DNA of 64,000 nucleotides from Candidatus Binataceae bacterium (GCA_035308025.1 DATGHL010000052.1:55475-119474), one strand, 5' to 3'; counted from the first letter of the stretch, positions 18,394-28,371 are shown. Numbers and translations are program-made. The notes: generated from the sequence alone by a model not told the origin.

Positions 18394-19455
18394 TCAGAGA
18401 TGCGGCATCACCTTGGCGGCGAACATCTCCATACTGCGCATGACCTGCTGATGTGGAACCTGACCGCCGGGGTTGAACCAGCAGATCACGCGGCCCATGT
18501 TGAAATCCTGTTGGAAACGTTGCAGCCGCTCAACGACGGCTTCGGGTGTGTCGAATACCGCCATCACTTCGCAGACCTGCTCGTAAGTCATACGAGCGAG
18601 ACGTTCCAGCGTTTCCTTGAGGGGCGCCGCGACGTCCGACCGCGGACTGCCGGGGCGCGGAGTGCCCGACCCGTACAGTGCCGTGACCGTACTCAGGAAG
18701 TGCTTGATACTCGGCTCGACCTCGCGCCGCACCTGCGCCGCGCTCTCGCCAACGTAAAGCGGCATAAGAACCGTCACGTCCTCGGCTGCATTATCGGGAT
18801 GACCCGCCGCTTTCCGTGCTTCGCGGTAGATCGGCAGAAATCGCTTGATCCGGTGAAACGGATTTACCTGCGACGCGACGAAGATGGGCAGGCCCATTCG
18901 GCCGATGACCTCGAACGTATCCTGGCTGTTCACGGCCACCCGGATTGGCGGATGGGGTTGCTGCACCGGCTTGGGCACGACTGATATCCGCTCGATATCG
19001 AAGAAGCGGCCATGGTACGACACGCGATCGCTGGTCCACGCCTGCAGGATAACCTCCAGCCCCTCGACGAAACGCTCGCGGTTCTCGGAAAGCGGAACGC
19101 CGAAGGCCCTGAAATGGCTGGGAATCGCGCCCCTGCCGATTCCGAACTCGACACGGCCGTTGCTGATCACGTCAAGGGTCGCGACCTCTTCAGCAATTCG
19201 CAGCGGATGCGACAGTGGCAGCAGTACGATCGCGATGCCGAGACGGAGGGTGCGGGTCCGCTCGGCCAGCGCTGCGAGCATCAGCAAGGGTGAGGGCATA
19301 ATCGAGAGGTTGGCGTTGAAGTGCTGCTCGACCGGCCATACGGAATCAAAACCTAGGGCCTCGGCATGGACGGCCTGATCGAGTGTGTCGCGGTAGCGCT
19401 GGACTGGAGATTGACCGGCACCGCACGGCAATTGATAGTGAAGCCCGAATTTCAT
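18394..19455 (-). CDS. LLM-class flavin-dependent (luciferase-like) oxidoreductase
   Basis: A 353-residue protein beginning KFGLHYQLPCGAGQSPVQRY, then AEALGFDSVWPVEQHFN, RLGIAIVLLPLSHPLRIAEE and VEFGIGRGAIPSHFRAFGV, all characteristic of bacterial luciferase-like monooxygenases using FMN or F420. It acts in the cytosol on an unknown substrate. It is followed 16 bases downstream on its own upstream side by an amidohydrolase gene (19472-20293), so the two form a likely operon transcribed right to left. Confidence 0.9.
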   Translation of the reverse strand: MKFGLHYQLPCGAGQSPVQRYRDTLDQAVHAEALGFDSVWPVEQHFNANLSIMPSPLLMLAALAERTRTLRLGIAIVLLPLSHPLRIAEEVATLDVISNGRVEFGIGRGAIPSHFRAFGVPLSENRERFVEGLEVILQAWTSDRVSYHGRFFDIERISVVPKPVQQPHPPIRVAVNSQDTFEVIGRMGLPIFVASQVNPFHRIKRFLPIYREARKAAGHPDNAAEDVTVLMPLYVGESAAQVRREVEPSIKHFLSTVTALYGSGTPRPGSPRSDVAAPLKETLERLARMTYEQVCEVMAVFDTPEAVVERLQRFQQDFNMGRVICWFNPGGQVPHQQVMRSMEMFAAKVMPHL

Positions 19456-19471
19456 GCGTCTCCTGCAATCC

Positions 19472-20293
19472 TCAGCAATGCGCCGGCCACAGGCTAAGGG
19501 CGGTTTCGCCGAACAGCCAACGTTGGTCCTCTTGCGGGAAGAAGGCTAGCTCTTCTCGCGCCAGCTCCACTTGCTCCTTGAAGCTGCGGTCGTGCGTGGC
19601 GGGAAAATTTGATCCCCACATGATGCGCTGGGCACCGAACCGTTCGAGCAGGCGGCTGAAGAATTCCTTCGGCGTACTGTGTCCTCGCCGTGCTGCATAC
19701 AGCGTCTCGGTTGAGAACTTCAAGTACAGGTTGGGGAAGCGGGCCAGCTCGAAAAGGGGCTGAAGCGAATCATATGGCGGGCCGTCGCTCAGGCGCGGCA
19801 GTGCGAGATGGTCGAGCGCGACGCGGACATCCGGGAACAGTTCAAGCACCGTCGGAAGTCGCGTTACCTGATGGAACCGCGTCATGATGCAAATCGGGAT
19901 CGCGAGAGAGGCCGCGCGCGTCCATAGGGGGAGCGTCCGAGCATCGTCCAGTAGCGGCTCGGGCTCTACGATCGTAAGGAGCCGCAGGCCGCTCACGCCG
20001 CGCTCGCGCACCCAATAGGTCAACTGCTCGGATGCGTCGGCCTGGCGCTGGTCCAGAATGCAGACGGATGCGAAACTGTCCGGGTATTGGCGCGCGCAGT
20101 CCGCCGCATAGCTGTTATCGCACCCATAGGCTCCGTAACCCTGTACCAGTATCGTGCGGTCGATGCCGGCCTCGCGGTTAAGCGCGAGCAACATCTCACC
20201 CGAGGTCTCGCGCACCCATTCCTGGGGGTCAGCTCTCCGCGGATATTTTTGCTGATCGCCCGAGATGACGTGTACATGAGTATCTATGATCAT
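19472..20293 (-). CDS. Amidohydrolase-2 family protein
   Basis: A 273-residue metal-dependent hydrolase or decarboxylase. The start is set at ATG 20293 (IIDTHVHVISGD) because the H-x-H metal motif of the first barrel strand normally lies within the first ten residues, and GGAGGAGGG lies 12-20 bases upstream. Further features are TILVQGYGAYGCDN, RVALDHLALPRLSDGPPY and RIMWGSNFPATHDRSFKEQ; the last is the conserved metal strand with N in place of the usual D. The upstream in-frame ATG at 20329 is less well supported. It heads an operon with the luciferase-like gene. It could hydrolyse a lactone-type product. Confidence 0.85.
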   Translation of the reverse strand: MIIDTHVHVISGDQQKYPRRADPQEWVRETSGEMLLALNREAGIDRTILVQGYGAYGCDNSYAADCARQYPDSFASVCILDQRQADASEQLTYWVRERGVSGLRLLTIVEPEPLLDDARTLPLWTRAASLAIPICIMTRFHQVTRLPTVLELFPDVRVALDHLALPRLSDGPPYDSLQPLFELARFPNLYLKFSTETLYAARRGHSTPKEFFSRLLERFGAQRIMWGSNFPATHDRSFKEQVELAREELAFFPQEDQRWLFGETALSLWPAHC

Positions 20294-20523
20294 GCCGTTA
20301 AATCGCCCTCCTCCATGACCATGACTCATCCTTCTCCTGATCGTACTATCGGCGAACTTAGGGCACGAACGCTATGACCGCCTCATCCACGAGGCTAACC
20401 TTGGGTATCGCCGGAAGACGCGCTTCGTAACACCTGCCTGAGCCGCTACAGCGGGGAATGGGAGTTGTCAAGCTCCGCAGTTCTGGTGCAAACCACCTCC
20501 CTTCGAAGTTTCCTGGCGTAAGT

Positions 20524-22209
20524 CTAAACCGTAGCGCTTGTCTCTATTGTTACCTCGCCTGCCAGATCTTTGAGCTTCGACGCATTCTTGAACAAATTGC
20601 CCGCATAGGTCTCTGGAAAAAGCTTATTCGATGCCGTTATGGTTCTTTGGAGAATGGCTTGGGTTTGTGCTGGAATGCCCGCTTTTAAGTTTTCAAAGTC
20701 GCATTTTGGCGAATCCAGCGCCGCTAGCGATTGAAACACGATATAGAGAATGAAGCGGTTGCCATGAACCGCGATGTATCGATCCTTCCCAGTGAGGCTT
20801 TTTTGGCAAGCTTTCAACGTAATATCTACTAGACGCATTACCTCTACGGACCGCCATAGCTTATATGCCGATACCGACGGGTTAAACAGCGCTGTATATG
20901 GTGGTTTCGTCACATCGTCATAGAGCCGTCCTTGCGCGGCCTTTGCGAACACCACCAACGTTGCGTCCGGTTGTCGGCAAGCTAGTGCTACAGCTGCCTC
21001 ATCGAGAGTACACCCTTCGTCGGGTTGCGGTTCATAATCTCCGGTCTTATACGAGTAATCCTTACTAAACTCCAAGAACAGTTCAGTATGTAAGCGCTCC
21101 TGCTCTGGATCGAGCGCTGCAAAATCTTTCTTTTCGATTCGGTTCTGCGTGTTAGCTGCCCGCGTAAGTTGTGAATCGAAATTCGGGGGACAGCCTTCAA
21201 GCGAGATCAACCGAACTAAAACGCGTGCATGATGAAAGCCGTTCTCGCCGCTGCTCGAAGCCGCGATTATGCTACCAACCGTCTGAGCGCCATTCACGAC
21301 ACTCGCACCCTCGCAATCGAATACACCACTTGTCCGATTGCTACCACCTAGAGGTTGCTTAGAGATTTTACGACAAAGTACGGTAATACCATTATTGAAA
21401 AACCAAAAGTGCTGCGGCGACTGACGCATCGTACTGATAATCGCGTCATTTACTTCTGTACTACCTTTGAATCCGCGAAGATTACCAGAGTAAAGCTTCT
21501 GACCGTATTTTTTCCATTTTATTATGTCCTCAAGCAGTACTTGTCCGTAGTATGCTCGGTATGGTTCTTCGAGAGTGCCCCACTCATGGAGCATTATATT
21601 AAGGTCTATGGACTCCCCTTGGGCAGCTTCCGCTACAATTGCGTGAAGATCAGCTTGGCGCAATACTTTGTAATTAATCAGATCGCTTACGTCATTGAGT
21701 TGTTTAAGCAAGTCGTCTAGCGGGGATTGCGCCTCTGGAGCAAGCGCTGGCTCTCCGGTATAGGCGACCACGAGTACAAATTTCGCAGTCGAATCACCAA
21801 GAGCATTGTCTATGTCCTGTTGCTTCTTTTGAAGCTTGTCAAAGCGGTCCATCGAAGCGCTTAGCAGATCGCGTACGCCTTGGATGAACTTGTGAACTTC
21901 GCCGACTTGGATGCTATTAGTCCCGCTCTTGCTCCATTTACTTTGAACCAGATAACAAACGTGTTCACTATTGTCGAAATAGAAACCGTCGATACCATTA
22001 TCTTTGGAGCCATCCACAACCGACGCTGCCGCAATCTTGTCATCTACGCCAGCCAATTCCGCGATCGCGAACGCGGCCAAGCTCCGAGTAAGAAAAAAAT
22101 TCTCGCGCTCATCGCTCGGACAATTAGGTCCCAGATCGGAGAGATCGATCAAAGACTCGAAGCGGACGTTCAAGGCAGCTTTGATATGGCCGATATGCAA
22201 AATGCTCAT
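20524..22209 (-). CDS. AIPR-family (abortive infection phage resistance) protein
   Basis: A 561-residue protein. The central segment NLRGFKGSTEVNDAI (243-257) followed by FWFFNNGITVLC (268-279) is the signature of AIPR proteins, and VVNGAQTVGSII and LTRAANTQNRIEKKDF match the remainder of the domain. The N-terminal region has GIDGFYFD (72-79) and YLVQSKW (86-92), an arrangement D...QxK resembling the PD-(D/E)xK nuclease core. Family members are known from phage-defence loci and act by abortive infection; a nucleolytic mechanism is inferred. The gene is visibly more AT-rich than its neighbours and stands alone, so it is probably horizontally acquired. Confidence 0.85.
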   Translation of the reverse strand: MSILHIGHIKAALNVRFESLIDLSDLGPNCPSDERENFFLTRSLAAFAIAELAGVDDKIAAASVVDGSKDNGIDGFYFDNSEHVCYLVQSKWSKSGTNSIQVGEVHKFIQGVRDLLSASMDRFDKLQKKQQDIDNALGDSTAKFVLVVAYTGEPALAPEAQSPLDDLLKQLNDVSDLINYKVLRQADLHAIVAEAAQGESIDLNIMLHEWGTLEEPYRAYYGQVLLEDIIKWKKYGQKLYSGNLRGFKGSTEVNDAIISTMRQSPQHFWFFNNGITVLCRKISKQPLGGSNRTSGVFDCEGASVVNGAQTVGSIIAASSSGENGFHHARVLVRLISLEGCPPNFDSQLTRAANTQNRIEKKDFAALDPEQERLHTELFLEFSKDYSYKTGDYEPQPDEGCTLDEAAVALACRQPDATLVVFAKAAQGRLYDDVTKPPYTALFNPSVSAYKLWRSVEVMRLVDITLKACQKSLTGKDRYIAVHGNRFILYIVFQSLAALDSPKCDFENLKAGIPAQTQAILQRTITASNKLFPETYAGNLFKNASKLKDLAGEVTIETSATV

Positions 22210-22572
22210 GCTAACGACACCCTAGCACAGCCCTCAAGTATGTTACTGCCCTAATTTGGAGCATCCCTCCTGGCGAGTTCTCCCAACTCTGTGACGCTTT
22301 CCGATGACTTGCGAAGCGGCAAGGCTGCCGTGCTAAATGGCTAGCCTCCGCCACGCAGCTATCAAGATTATCGGCGCGGCCGGTACCGATCGGCAGTGGC
22401 ACGGCTGTCCATAAGTGCGCTCCGATTTACAGGAGCGACACAGAAAATGCGACTTTCAAACGGCTTGGCAATTGGATACGGTCGGGTGCATATTCTAGGC
22501 GTGGAAAGTGCGCAACGGTTCGGCCCGCTGCGTGAGAATATGCTGATGGTCAGCTTTGGAGGAGTGTGAGTT
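22210..22572. other. Divergent intergenic region between AIPR and VOC genes
   Basis: The 363 bases contain the leader of the AIPR gene (minus strand) and of the VOC gene (plus strand). No family-like ORF is seen. The VOC side ends in GGAGGAGTGTGAGTTATG, a good ribosome-binding site (22558-22563). No clear sigma-70 promoter could be assigned with confidence. Confidence 0.4.
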
Positions 22573-23664
22573 ATGGCAAGCAAAGACTTCGAGGTGCAGC
22601 AGTTACTCAAGGCTTATCGCAAGGGGCTCATTTCAGACGAGTTCTTATCACAACAGATGGACGAGCTGTGCGCAGCCAAGAACGGGCAAGGCGCTGCGAC
22701 CGTTCCCTCACAGCGACCGCCAGGGATTCGCGGCGTGACGGGAGACGCACGCCTTGACGCCCCGGGCGGCATGGCGGCGTTAATGCAGAAGGGCAAGACC
22801 TATGATCGGACCGCTGAAGACCTGGGCAATATTGTCGCGCTTGAACATGTCAATGTCACAGTCCCCGAGCAGGAGAAAGCCGCATTGTTCTACATTAACG
22901 GGCTGGGACTGACGCGCGACCCCTATATGATGACAGGTCCGGCCAACATGTGGGTCAACGTGGGCCGCCAGCAATTCCATCTTCCCACCAGCAAACCCCA
23001 AGTGTTGCGCGGCCATGTAGGGGTGGTGGTCTCGGACTACGAGGCCCTGCCGCAGCGCCTGGGCCGGGTACGCGAGGCACTTGCGGGTACCCGGTTCGAA
23101 TTCCATGAGCGCGACGGTCACGTTGAGGCTCTCTGTCCATGGGGCAACCGCATCCGTTGCTATGCACCGAGTAGCCGCTTCGGCTCGATGGCGGTTGGGA
23201 TCCCGTATGTGGAGTTCGATGTGCCGGCAGGAACCGCGGATGGAATCGCACGTTTTTATTCACAGATTCTGGGCGCGCAGGCAGCACCGCTGGAGGATGC
23301 GCGGGGCCGTTTTGCTTGCGTCACTGCCGGGACCGGGCAGAATTTGTTTTTCCGCGAAACCAGCCAGCCGACCCCGCGCTACGATCATCACCATATTCAG
23401 ATCTACATCAATGATTTCTCGGGGCCCCATCGCCGGCTTGCCGCGAAGGATCTGATCATCCAGGAGAGCGATGAGCATCAGTATCGATTCCAGGACATCG
23501 TCGATCCTGAAGGCGGCAAAGTGCTGTTCACCATCGAGCACGAAGTTCGCAGCATGAAGCATCCGCTCTATCTGCGCCCCCTGGTAAATCGCAATCCGTC
23601 TCAAAGCATCATGGGTTATACACCGGGAGAAGACGCCCAGAACTGGGCAATGGCATCGAACTAA
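22573..23664 (+). CDS. VOC (glyoxalase/dioxygenase fold) family protein, two-domain
   Basis: A 363-residue protein. A polar N-terminal leader of about 85 residues (KDFEVQQLLKAYRKGLISDE) precedes two VOC modules: ALEHVNVTVPEQEKAALFY with LGLTRDPYMM near residue 95, and VGIPYVEFDVPAGTADGIARF with ILGAQAAP near 210. H and E positions suited to metal binding are seen in RYDHHHIQIYI and in DIVDPEGGKVLFTIEHE. The superfamily includes extradiol dioxygenases, glyoxalases and epimerases; the exact activity is not evident. The start is fixed by GGAGGA 10 bases upstream. An aldo-keto reductase gene follows on the same strand after 260 bases. Confidence 0.75.
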   Translation: MASKDFEVQQLLKAYRKGLISDEFLSQQMDELCAAKNGQGAATVPSQRPPGIRGVTGDARLDAPGGMAALMQKGKTYDRTAEDLGNIVALEHVNVTVPEQEKAALFYINGLGLTRDPYMMTGPANMWVNVGRQQFHLPTSKPQVLRGHVGVVVSDYEALPQRLGRVREALAGTRFEFHERDGHVEALCPWGNRIRCYAPSSRFGSMAVGIPYVEFDVPAGTADGIARFYSQILGAQAAPLEDARGRFACVTAGTGQNLFFRETSQPTPRYDHHHIQIYINDFSGPHRRLAAKDLIIQESDEHQYRFQDIVDPEGGKVLFTIEHEVRSMKHPLYLRPLVNRNPSQSIMGYTPGEDAQNWAMASN

Positions 23665-23924
23665 ACGGAGTGGAGGGGCTAAGGTCAATCGCGCCGATCT
23701 CGAAAACCGTCATGAGGTTGCCGACTCGGTGTAACCGCCGAGTTGGCCTTTATCCTCGATTCGGCCCGGCTGCTGCCGCACACTAAGCAAGGGCACAACA
23801 TCTCGGAAAAATGCCGGACGCAGGGGAGAAAGACCTCTGGCGAAGGCGGCGTAAGATTTGATCGCGCGACCTCCTGGAGGGCATAACTTCGTGATCAGAA
23901 CGTCGCCGCTGGCGACATCATCCC

Positions 23925-24881
23925 ATGGAAAAAAGAGCGTTTGGAAAGCTCGGGGAGATTAGCTGCCTGACACTTGGTGGCGGCGGCATCGGCCAGGTTT
24001 GGGGTCCAACCAGCCGCGACGAAGCGGTCGCTACTCTGCGCGAGGCCGTCGAAGCGGGCATCACCTTTCTCGATGTCGCGCCGGCTTACGGCCGTGGCGA
24101 AGCCGAACTCGTCGTCGGCGCGGCCTTCGATGGCCGGCTCCCCGACGGCGTGCGGATCTCGACCAAATGCATGCTCGGCAATCCGCCGCGCGAAGAGGTC
24201 GTATTGCGCCTCGAGCGAAGCCTCGACCGCAGTCTCGAGCGGACCAAGTTGAAGAAGTTCGATCTTTTCTTTTTGCATGGTCAGATTGTGCCGGACGCAA
24301 TACCGGGTTCCGCGCAAGGCACGCCGCGCAGCCTCTTCGTCGAGGTGGTGCGACCGGCTCTTGAACAATTTGTTGCGCAGGGCCGCGTCAGCGCCTGGGG
24401 CGTTTCCGGCATCGGCGTGCCTACCGCTATCCTTGAGACGATTAACGAGAACCCGCCTCCGGGTGCCGTCCAGGTTGTCGCCAATCTTCTTGATTCTGTC
24501 GGTGGGATGAAACTTTTCGACGAGCCCGCGCGGCCGCGTGAGATCATCGCCGCCGCCGGTCGGCGAGGTATTGCCGTAATGGGCATCCGCGCCGTGCAGG
24601 CCGGCGCCCTCACGGACTCGTTAGATCGCGAATTGGCAGAAACTCATCCGGAAATGGTCGACTATCGGCGGGCCGCCCCTTTCCGCGCTTTAGCCAAAGA
24701 AGTCGGCGAATCAGCGGCGGCGCTCGCCCATCGCTACGCACTCTCCATCCCGGGCGTGGCGACGGTAGTTCTCGGAGTCAAGAATCGCGCTGAATTGCGC
24801 GAATGCCTTGCCGCTGCCGAGCGTGGCCCACTCGACCCCGAGCTCATCGCCCGCATTGATGCGGCTGTGGACAGAGTCTAA
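23925..24881 (+). CDS. Aldo/keto reductase
   Basis: A 318-residue TIM-barrel NAD(P)H-dependent oxidoreductase. The catalytic tetrad is visible: D50 and Y55 in FLDVAPAYGRGE, the Lys in RISTKCML, and His in LFFLHGQIV. The N terminus KRAFGKLGEISCLTLGGGGI fits the AKR fold, and LAHRYALSIPGVATVVLGVK is the cofactor-binding end. It reduces an aldehyde or ketone whose identity is not given by the sequence. It converges with a VOC gene 12 bases away and follows the larger VOC gene. Confidence 0.88.
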   Translation: MEKRAFGKLGEISCLTLGGGGIGQVWGPTSRDEAVATLREAVEAGITFLDVAPAYGRGEAELVVGAAFDGRLPDGVRISTKCMLGNPPREEVVLRLERSLDRSLERTKLKKFDLFFLHGQIVPDAIPGSAQGTPRSLFVEVVRPALEQFVAQGRVSAWGVSGIGVPTAILETINENPPPGAVQVVANLLDSVGGMKLFDEPARPREIIAAAGRRGIAVMGIRAVQAGALTDSLDRELAETHPEMVDYRRAAPFRALAKEVGESAAALAHRYALSIPGVATVVLGVKNRAELRECLAAAERGPLDPELIARIDAAVDRV

Positions 24882-24893
24882 TAGGGTTGATCG

Positions 24894-25784
24894 TCACCTC
24901 GGGTCGTTCGGAATCCTCTGCTCCGTAAATCCGATCACCATTCCGAACGCGTCCTCTCGATCGATCACCAGCGACTCTGCATCTTTGGCAAATCGCTGTC
25001 CCTTGGACCGCAGATGCTCCGCGGCACGCTTCAAGTCCTTGGCCCTGAACGTCACCGAGTAGATTCCCTCGCCCGCGCGTTCCATATCGATGGCTTCAGG
25101 ACTCGTCGGCGACAGCGGCTGCGCGGCCTCGATAACGGTATCCTCGCCGACCGCGTAAAAGACGCTCCGTTTGCGCCCCGGTGTCTCCTCCTCATGGATT
25201 GGAGTCCCGCCTAGCGCGTCCTGGTAGATCTTGCGTGCGTCACCCGGATCCCGGAAAAGCATCGTGAGATGCGATGCGCGCTCGACCCCGAGCGGATGCT
25301 CGTCGCGCGCAAAAGCCGTCGACCATCCGGGCTGCAGTCGCGGGTCGATGAAGAATTTCGGCGCCACGGCGAACTCGAACGCTGCATGCGTATCTTGCGG
25401 ATGCGTCCACACGGCGCCGTCGTTGCGCGCGGGCTCCTTGACCGCATTCCCTACCATGTCGAACAGCCGGATTTGGCGCTCAGTCAGCCTCGCACAGGTT
25501 TCCGCAAGGTCATCGACATACCACGCGATCGAGTGAAAATGTTGGCCGTAACGCGAATAGAACTTGCCCAAAGCTGATTTCTCCCAGCCCGGCGCTCGGC
25601 GAATCGGTTCCGCCGGCTCCAACACGAAATCGCCGATTAGGACCAACGACGCCTTGCGCATCGCGGCCTTCATCGAATTTCGGACGAACCGTCGCACCGC
25701 GAAGACCTCGTCGTACCAACCGTCAACCGTATCCAGGTCGGAGACTACGTGTAGCAGATGAAATTCCTTGCCAACCTTGAACAT
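24894..25784 (-). CDS. VOC family protein, two-domain
   Basis: A 296-residue protein. The start is ATG 25784 (FKVGKEFHLLHVVSDLDTVD); the longer frame to 25814 is less likely because AGGAGG sits about 8 bases before 25784. The first VOC module has HLLHVVSDLDTVDGWYDEVF, and the second HLTMLFRDPGDARKIYQDAL with IYSVTFRAKDLKRAAEHL. Metal-site residues are less clear than in well-known glyoxalases. It converges on the aldo-keto reductase. Role in the catabolic cluster is inferred from position only. Confidence 0.75.
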   Translation of the reverse strand: MFKVGKEFHLLHVVSDLDTVDGWYDEVFAVRRFVRNSMKAAMRKASLVLIGDFVLEPAEPIRRAPGWEKSALGKFYSRYGQHFHSIAWYVDDLAETCARLTERQIRLFDMVGNAVKEPARNDGAVWTHPQDTHAAFEFAVAPKFFIDPRLQPGWSTAFARDEHPLGVERASHLTMLFRDPGDARKIYQDALGGTPIHEEETPGRKRSVFYAVGEDTVIEAAQPLSPTSPEAIDMERAGEGIYSVTFRAKDLKRAAEHLRSKGQRFAKDAESLVIDREDAFGMVIGFTEQRIPNDPR

Positions 25785-26002
25785 CGCTCTCCTCCTGCAA
25801 TTGACTGAGCCCACGGCCGGGCGTTACGCGCCCTCTTTCTAGCACAAGAATGTGGAAGACGGTCCACCAAAGCGGTACCTCGCCGAGTGACCTGCGCCGA
25901 TGATATAGGGTGCAATCAGCGGAATGTCGAACTGATTGTTGGCATTCCAATATTCGAAGGCTCAGCTGATGAACCAGCAGCGGGCACTCGAAGGAGGTTG
26001 TC

Positions 26003-27442
26003 GTGTCTGAGCTCGCCTATACCAGCGCAGTTGCGATCGCCAGGAAGATCCGTCGGCGCGAGATTTCCAGCAGAGAGACCGTCGATTATTTTCTGACGCG
26101 AGTCGCGGCGCTTGATAAGCCCATCAACAGCGTCGTGACGATCGACGCGGAGCGAGCTCGGACGGAGGCCGACCATGCTGACGCCGCCTTGGCGCGTGGG
26201 GAGGTCCGCGGGCCGCTCCATGGTGTGCCCATGACGGTCAAAGACTCTTTCCAAACCGCGGGAATGCGAACGACCTCAGGCGCCCCTGAGCTGGCCGGGT
26301 TCATCCCGGATCAAGACGCTTGGCCAGTTGCGCGCCTACGCGCAGCGGGAGCTATCGTCTTCGGCAAGACTAACCTTCCGATTTACGCCGGCGACCTGCA
26401 AAGCTACAACGAAGTTTTCGGCACAACGAACAATCCTTACGATCGGTCGCGCACTCCCGGGGGCTCGTCCGGCGGCTCGGCTGCGGCTTTGGCGTGCGGA
26501 TTCACTCCGCTGGAACTTGGCAGCGATATCGGCGGTTCGATTCGCCTCCCATCGCATATGTCGGGAGTTCTCGGCCATAAGCCGAGTTACGGGATTGTGC
26601 CGGCGCACGGTCAGATCCCCGGGCCTCCGGGAACATTAACTCTCGCCGACCTTGCCGTCGCTGGACCCATGGCGCGCACCGTCGAAGATCTCAAGCTTGG
26701 CCTTGGCATCATGGCTGGTCCTAATCGCTGGGAAGTTCCGGCCTGGCGGCTGAAACTGCCGCCACCGCGTCATCGGACCCTCAAACAATACCGCGTTGCC
26801 GCCTGGCTTGATGATCCGGCTTGCAGAGTAGAGCCGGAGTTGCGTGAGCTGTTGGAAAGGGCAGCGCAAACGCTCGCCTCTGCGGGAGTATTGATTGATC
26901 ACGAGGCGCGTCCGGTATTTTCCTTGGAGAAGGCAGCGGACACTTTCTTTGCTCTCTTGCAAGCCGCGATGGCGGGCGGAGTTTCGCTCGACCGACTTGA
27001 AGATTATGCCTCTACCGCCGGCCCAACGCCGGCCGCCCATACACGACGACTCCTGGCGATGCGCCATCGCCAATGGCTCAGTTACAATGAGCGACGGTTG
27101 CAGATGCGCAAACGCTGGGAGGAGTTCTTTTCGCGGTGGGACGCGGTTTTGCTACCGGTCATGCCCTGCCCAGCGATAGTACACGATCATTCTGAGCCTC
27201 AGGCCGGCAGGACAGCGACGGTGGGAGGCGAGCCGCGGTCGTATTGGAGTTTGATTACCTGGATGGCTCCCGCAGGCGCTTGCTATCTGCCGGCCACGGT
27301 AGTTCCAGTCGGTCTTTTGAGAAGCGGCCTCCCAGTCGGAATTCAGATTGTGGGCGCATTCCTGGAGGATCAGACGACACTCGACCTTGCCCAGCGCTTG
27401 CTCGCTCTGCTGGGTGGTTGTCCGCGACCGCCCAGCTTCTAA
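26003..27442 (+). CDS. Amidase-signature family hydrolase
   Basis: A 479-residue amidase. The catalytic Ser-cisSer-Lys triad is seen as K80 (GVPMTVKDSF), S155 in PGGSSGGSAAALACG and S179 in LGSDIGGSIRLPSH. It starts at GTG 26003 with a perfect AAGGAGG at 25991-25997, 5 bases upstream. Family members hydrolyse amides, or in the GatA branch glutamine for tRNA amidation; the absence of GatB/GatC neighbours argues for a free-standing amidase. The luciferase-like gene begins 56 bases after its stop on the same strand, so they are probably co-transcribed. Confidence 0.92.
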   Translation: MSELAYTSAVAIARKIRRREISSRETVDYFLTRVAALDKPINSVVTIDAERARTEADHADAALARGEVRGPLHGVPMTVKDSFQTAGMRTTSGAPELAGFIPDQDAWPVARLRAAGAIVFGKTNLPIYAGDLQSYNEVFGTTNNPYDRSRTPGGSSGGSAAALACGFTPLELGSDIGGSIRLPSHMSGVLGHKPSYGIVPAHGQIPGPPGTLTLADLAVAGPMARTVEDLKLGLGIMAGPNRWEVPAWRLKLPPPRHRTLKQYRVAAWLDDPACRVEPELRELLERAAQTLASAGVLIDHEARPVFSLEKAADTFFALLQAAMAGGVSLDRLEDYASTAGPTPAAHTRRLLAMRHRQWLSYNERRLQMRKRWEEFFSRWDAVLLPVMPCPAIVHDHSEPQAGRTATVGGEPRSYWSLITWMAPAGACYLPATVVPVGLLRSGLPVGIQIVGAFLEDQTTLDLAQRLLALLGGCPRPPSF

Positions 27443-27498
27443 TTGGAGAGATTGCCAAACCGCTCCATCCAACGAGCTCGCAACAGGAGATTCTCGCA

Positions 27499-28371
27499 AT
27501 GAATATCGGAAAAGTCGGCGTGTGGGCGATGCTTGAGGCGATGGCGGCGCCCGAGACCCTCGATTTCGCAAAAACTCTGGAGCAGCAAGGTTATCGAGCG
27601 CTCTGGATTCCTGAAGGCCCGGGACGCGATCCTTTCTCGCATGCCGCCTACCTCCTGAGCCATACCTCGGACCTTGTAGTGGCGACCGGAATCGCCAATG
27701 TCTGGGCCCGCGACGCGATAGCGATGGCCTCAGCCGCAAGAACGGTCGCGGAAATCTCGCAAGGACGCTTCATCCTCGGAATCGGAGTCAGTCATAAACC
27801 GGTGCTGGCGGCCCGTGGTCAGCGCTACGACAAACCTTATAGCTACATGCAAGAGTATCTACCCAAACTGAAAAGCGCTCTGACAAAGGCGCCTTTGCCG
27901 AAGGAGCAGATACCCCTTCTCATCGCGGCGCTTCACCCCAAAATGCTCGATCTGGCCGCGACGCAGACTAACGGCACTCATCCTTACTTCGTACCACCGG
28001 AACATACTGCGAAGGTTCGAGCGCAAATCGGTCCCGACCCTTGGATATGTGTCGAGCAGGCGGTGATACTCGAGTCGGATACCGCCAAGGCTCGTGCCGC
28101 TGCGCGCCAACACATGAGCTTTTACGTCACTAATCTGCCCAATTATCGAAACAATCTGAAAGCCCTCGGTTGGCAGGATGCGGACTTCGAAAAAGGATGC
28201 AGTGATCAACTGGTAGATGCGATCGTCGCCTGGGGCTCGGAAGAGAAGATACGCGAACGGGTCGAGGCGCACTTCCGGGCGGGAGCCACTCACGTCTGTA
28301 TTCAGGCGCTTCGCACGGATGGCAAACCACTACCGGATCTTCGTGCACTCGCGGCCCTCGCCCCCAAGTAA
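27499..28371 (+). CDS. LLM-class (probably F420-dependent) oxidoreductase
   Basis: A 290-residue protein; the ATG at 27499 is preferred to the open frame extending to 27244, which lies inside the amidase gene. NIGKVGVWAMLEAMAAPETL, QQGYRALWIPEGPGRDPF, TGIANVWARDAIAMASAART and GRFILGIGVSHKPV match the TIGR03620-type F420-associated luciferase-like subfamily. A weak Shine-Dalgarno (ACAGGAGA) is at 27483-27490. It is the last gene of the amidase transcription unit. The substrate is unknown; F420 use is inferred from subfamily resemblance. Confidence 0.85.
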   Translation: MNIGKVGVWAMLEAMAAPETLDFAKTLEQQGYRALWIPEGPGRDPFSHAAYLLSHTSDLVVATGIANVWARDAIAMASAARTVAEISQGRFILGIGVSHKPVLAARGQRYDKPYSYMQEYLPKLKSALTKAPLPKEQIPLLIAALHPKMLDLAATQTNGTHPYFVPPEHTAKVRAQIGPDPWICVEQAVILESDTAKARAAARQHMSFYVTNLPNYRNNLKALGWQDADFEKGCSDQLVDAIVAWGSEEKIRERVEAHFRAGATHVCIQALRTDGKPLPDLRALAALAPK

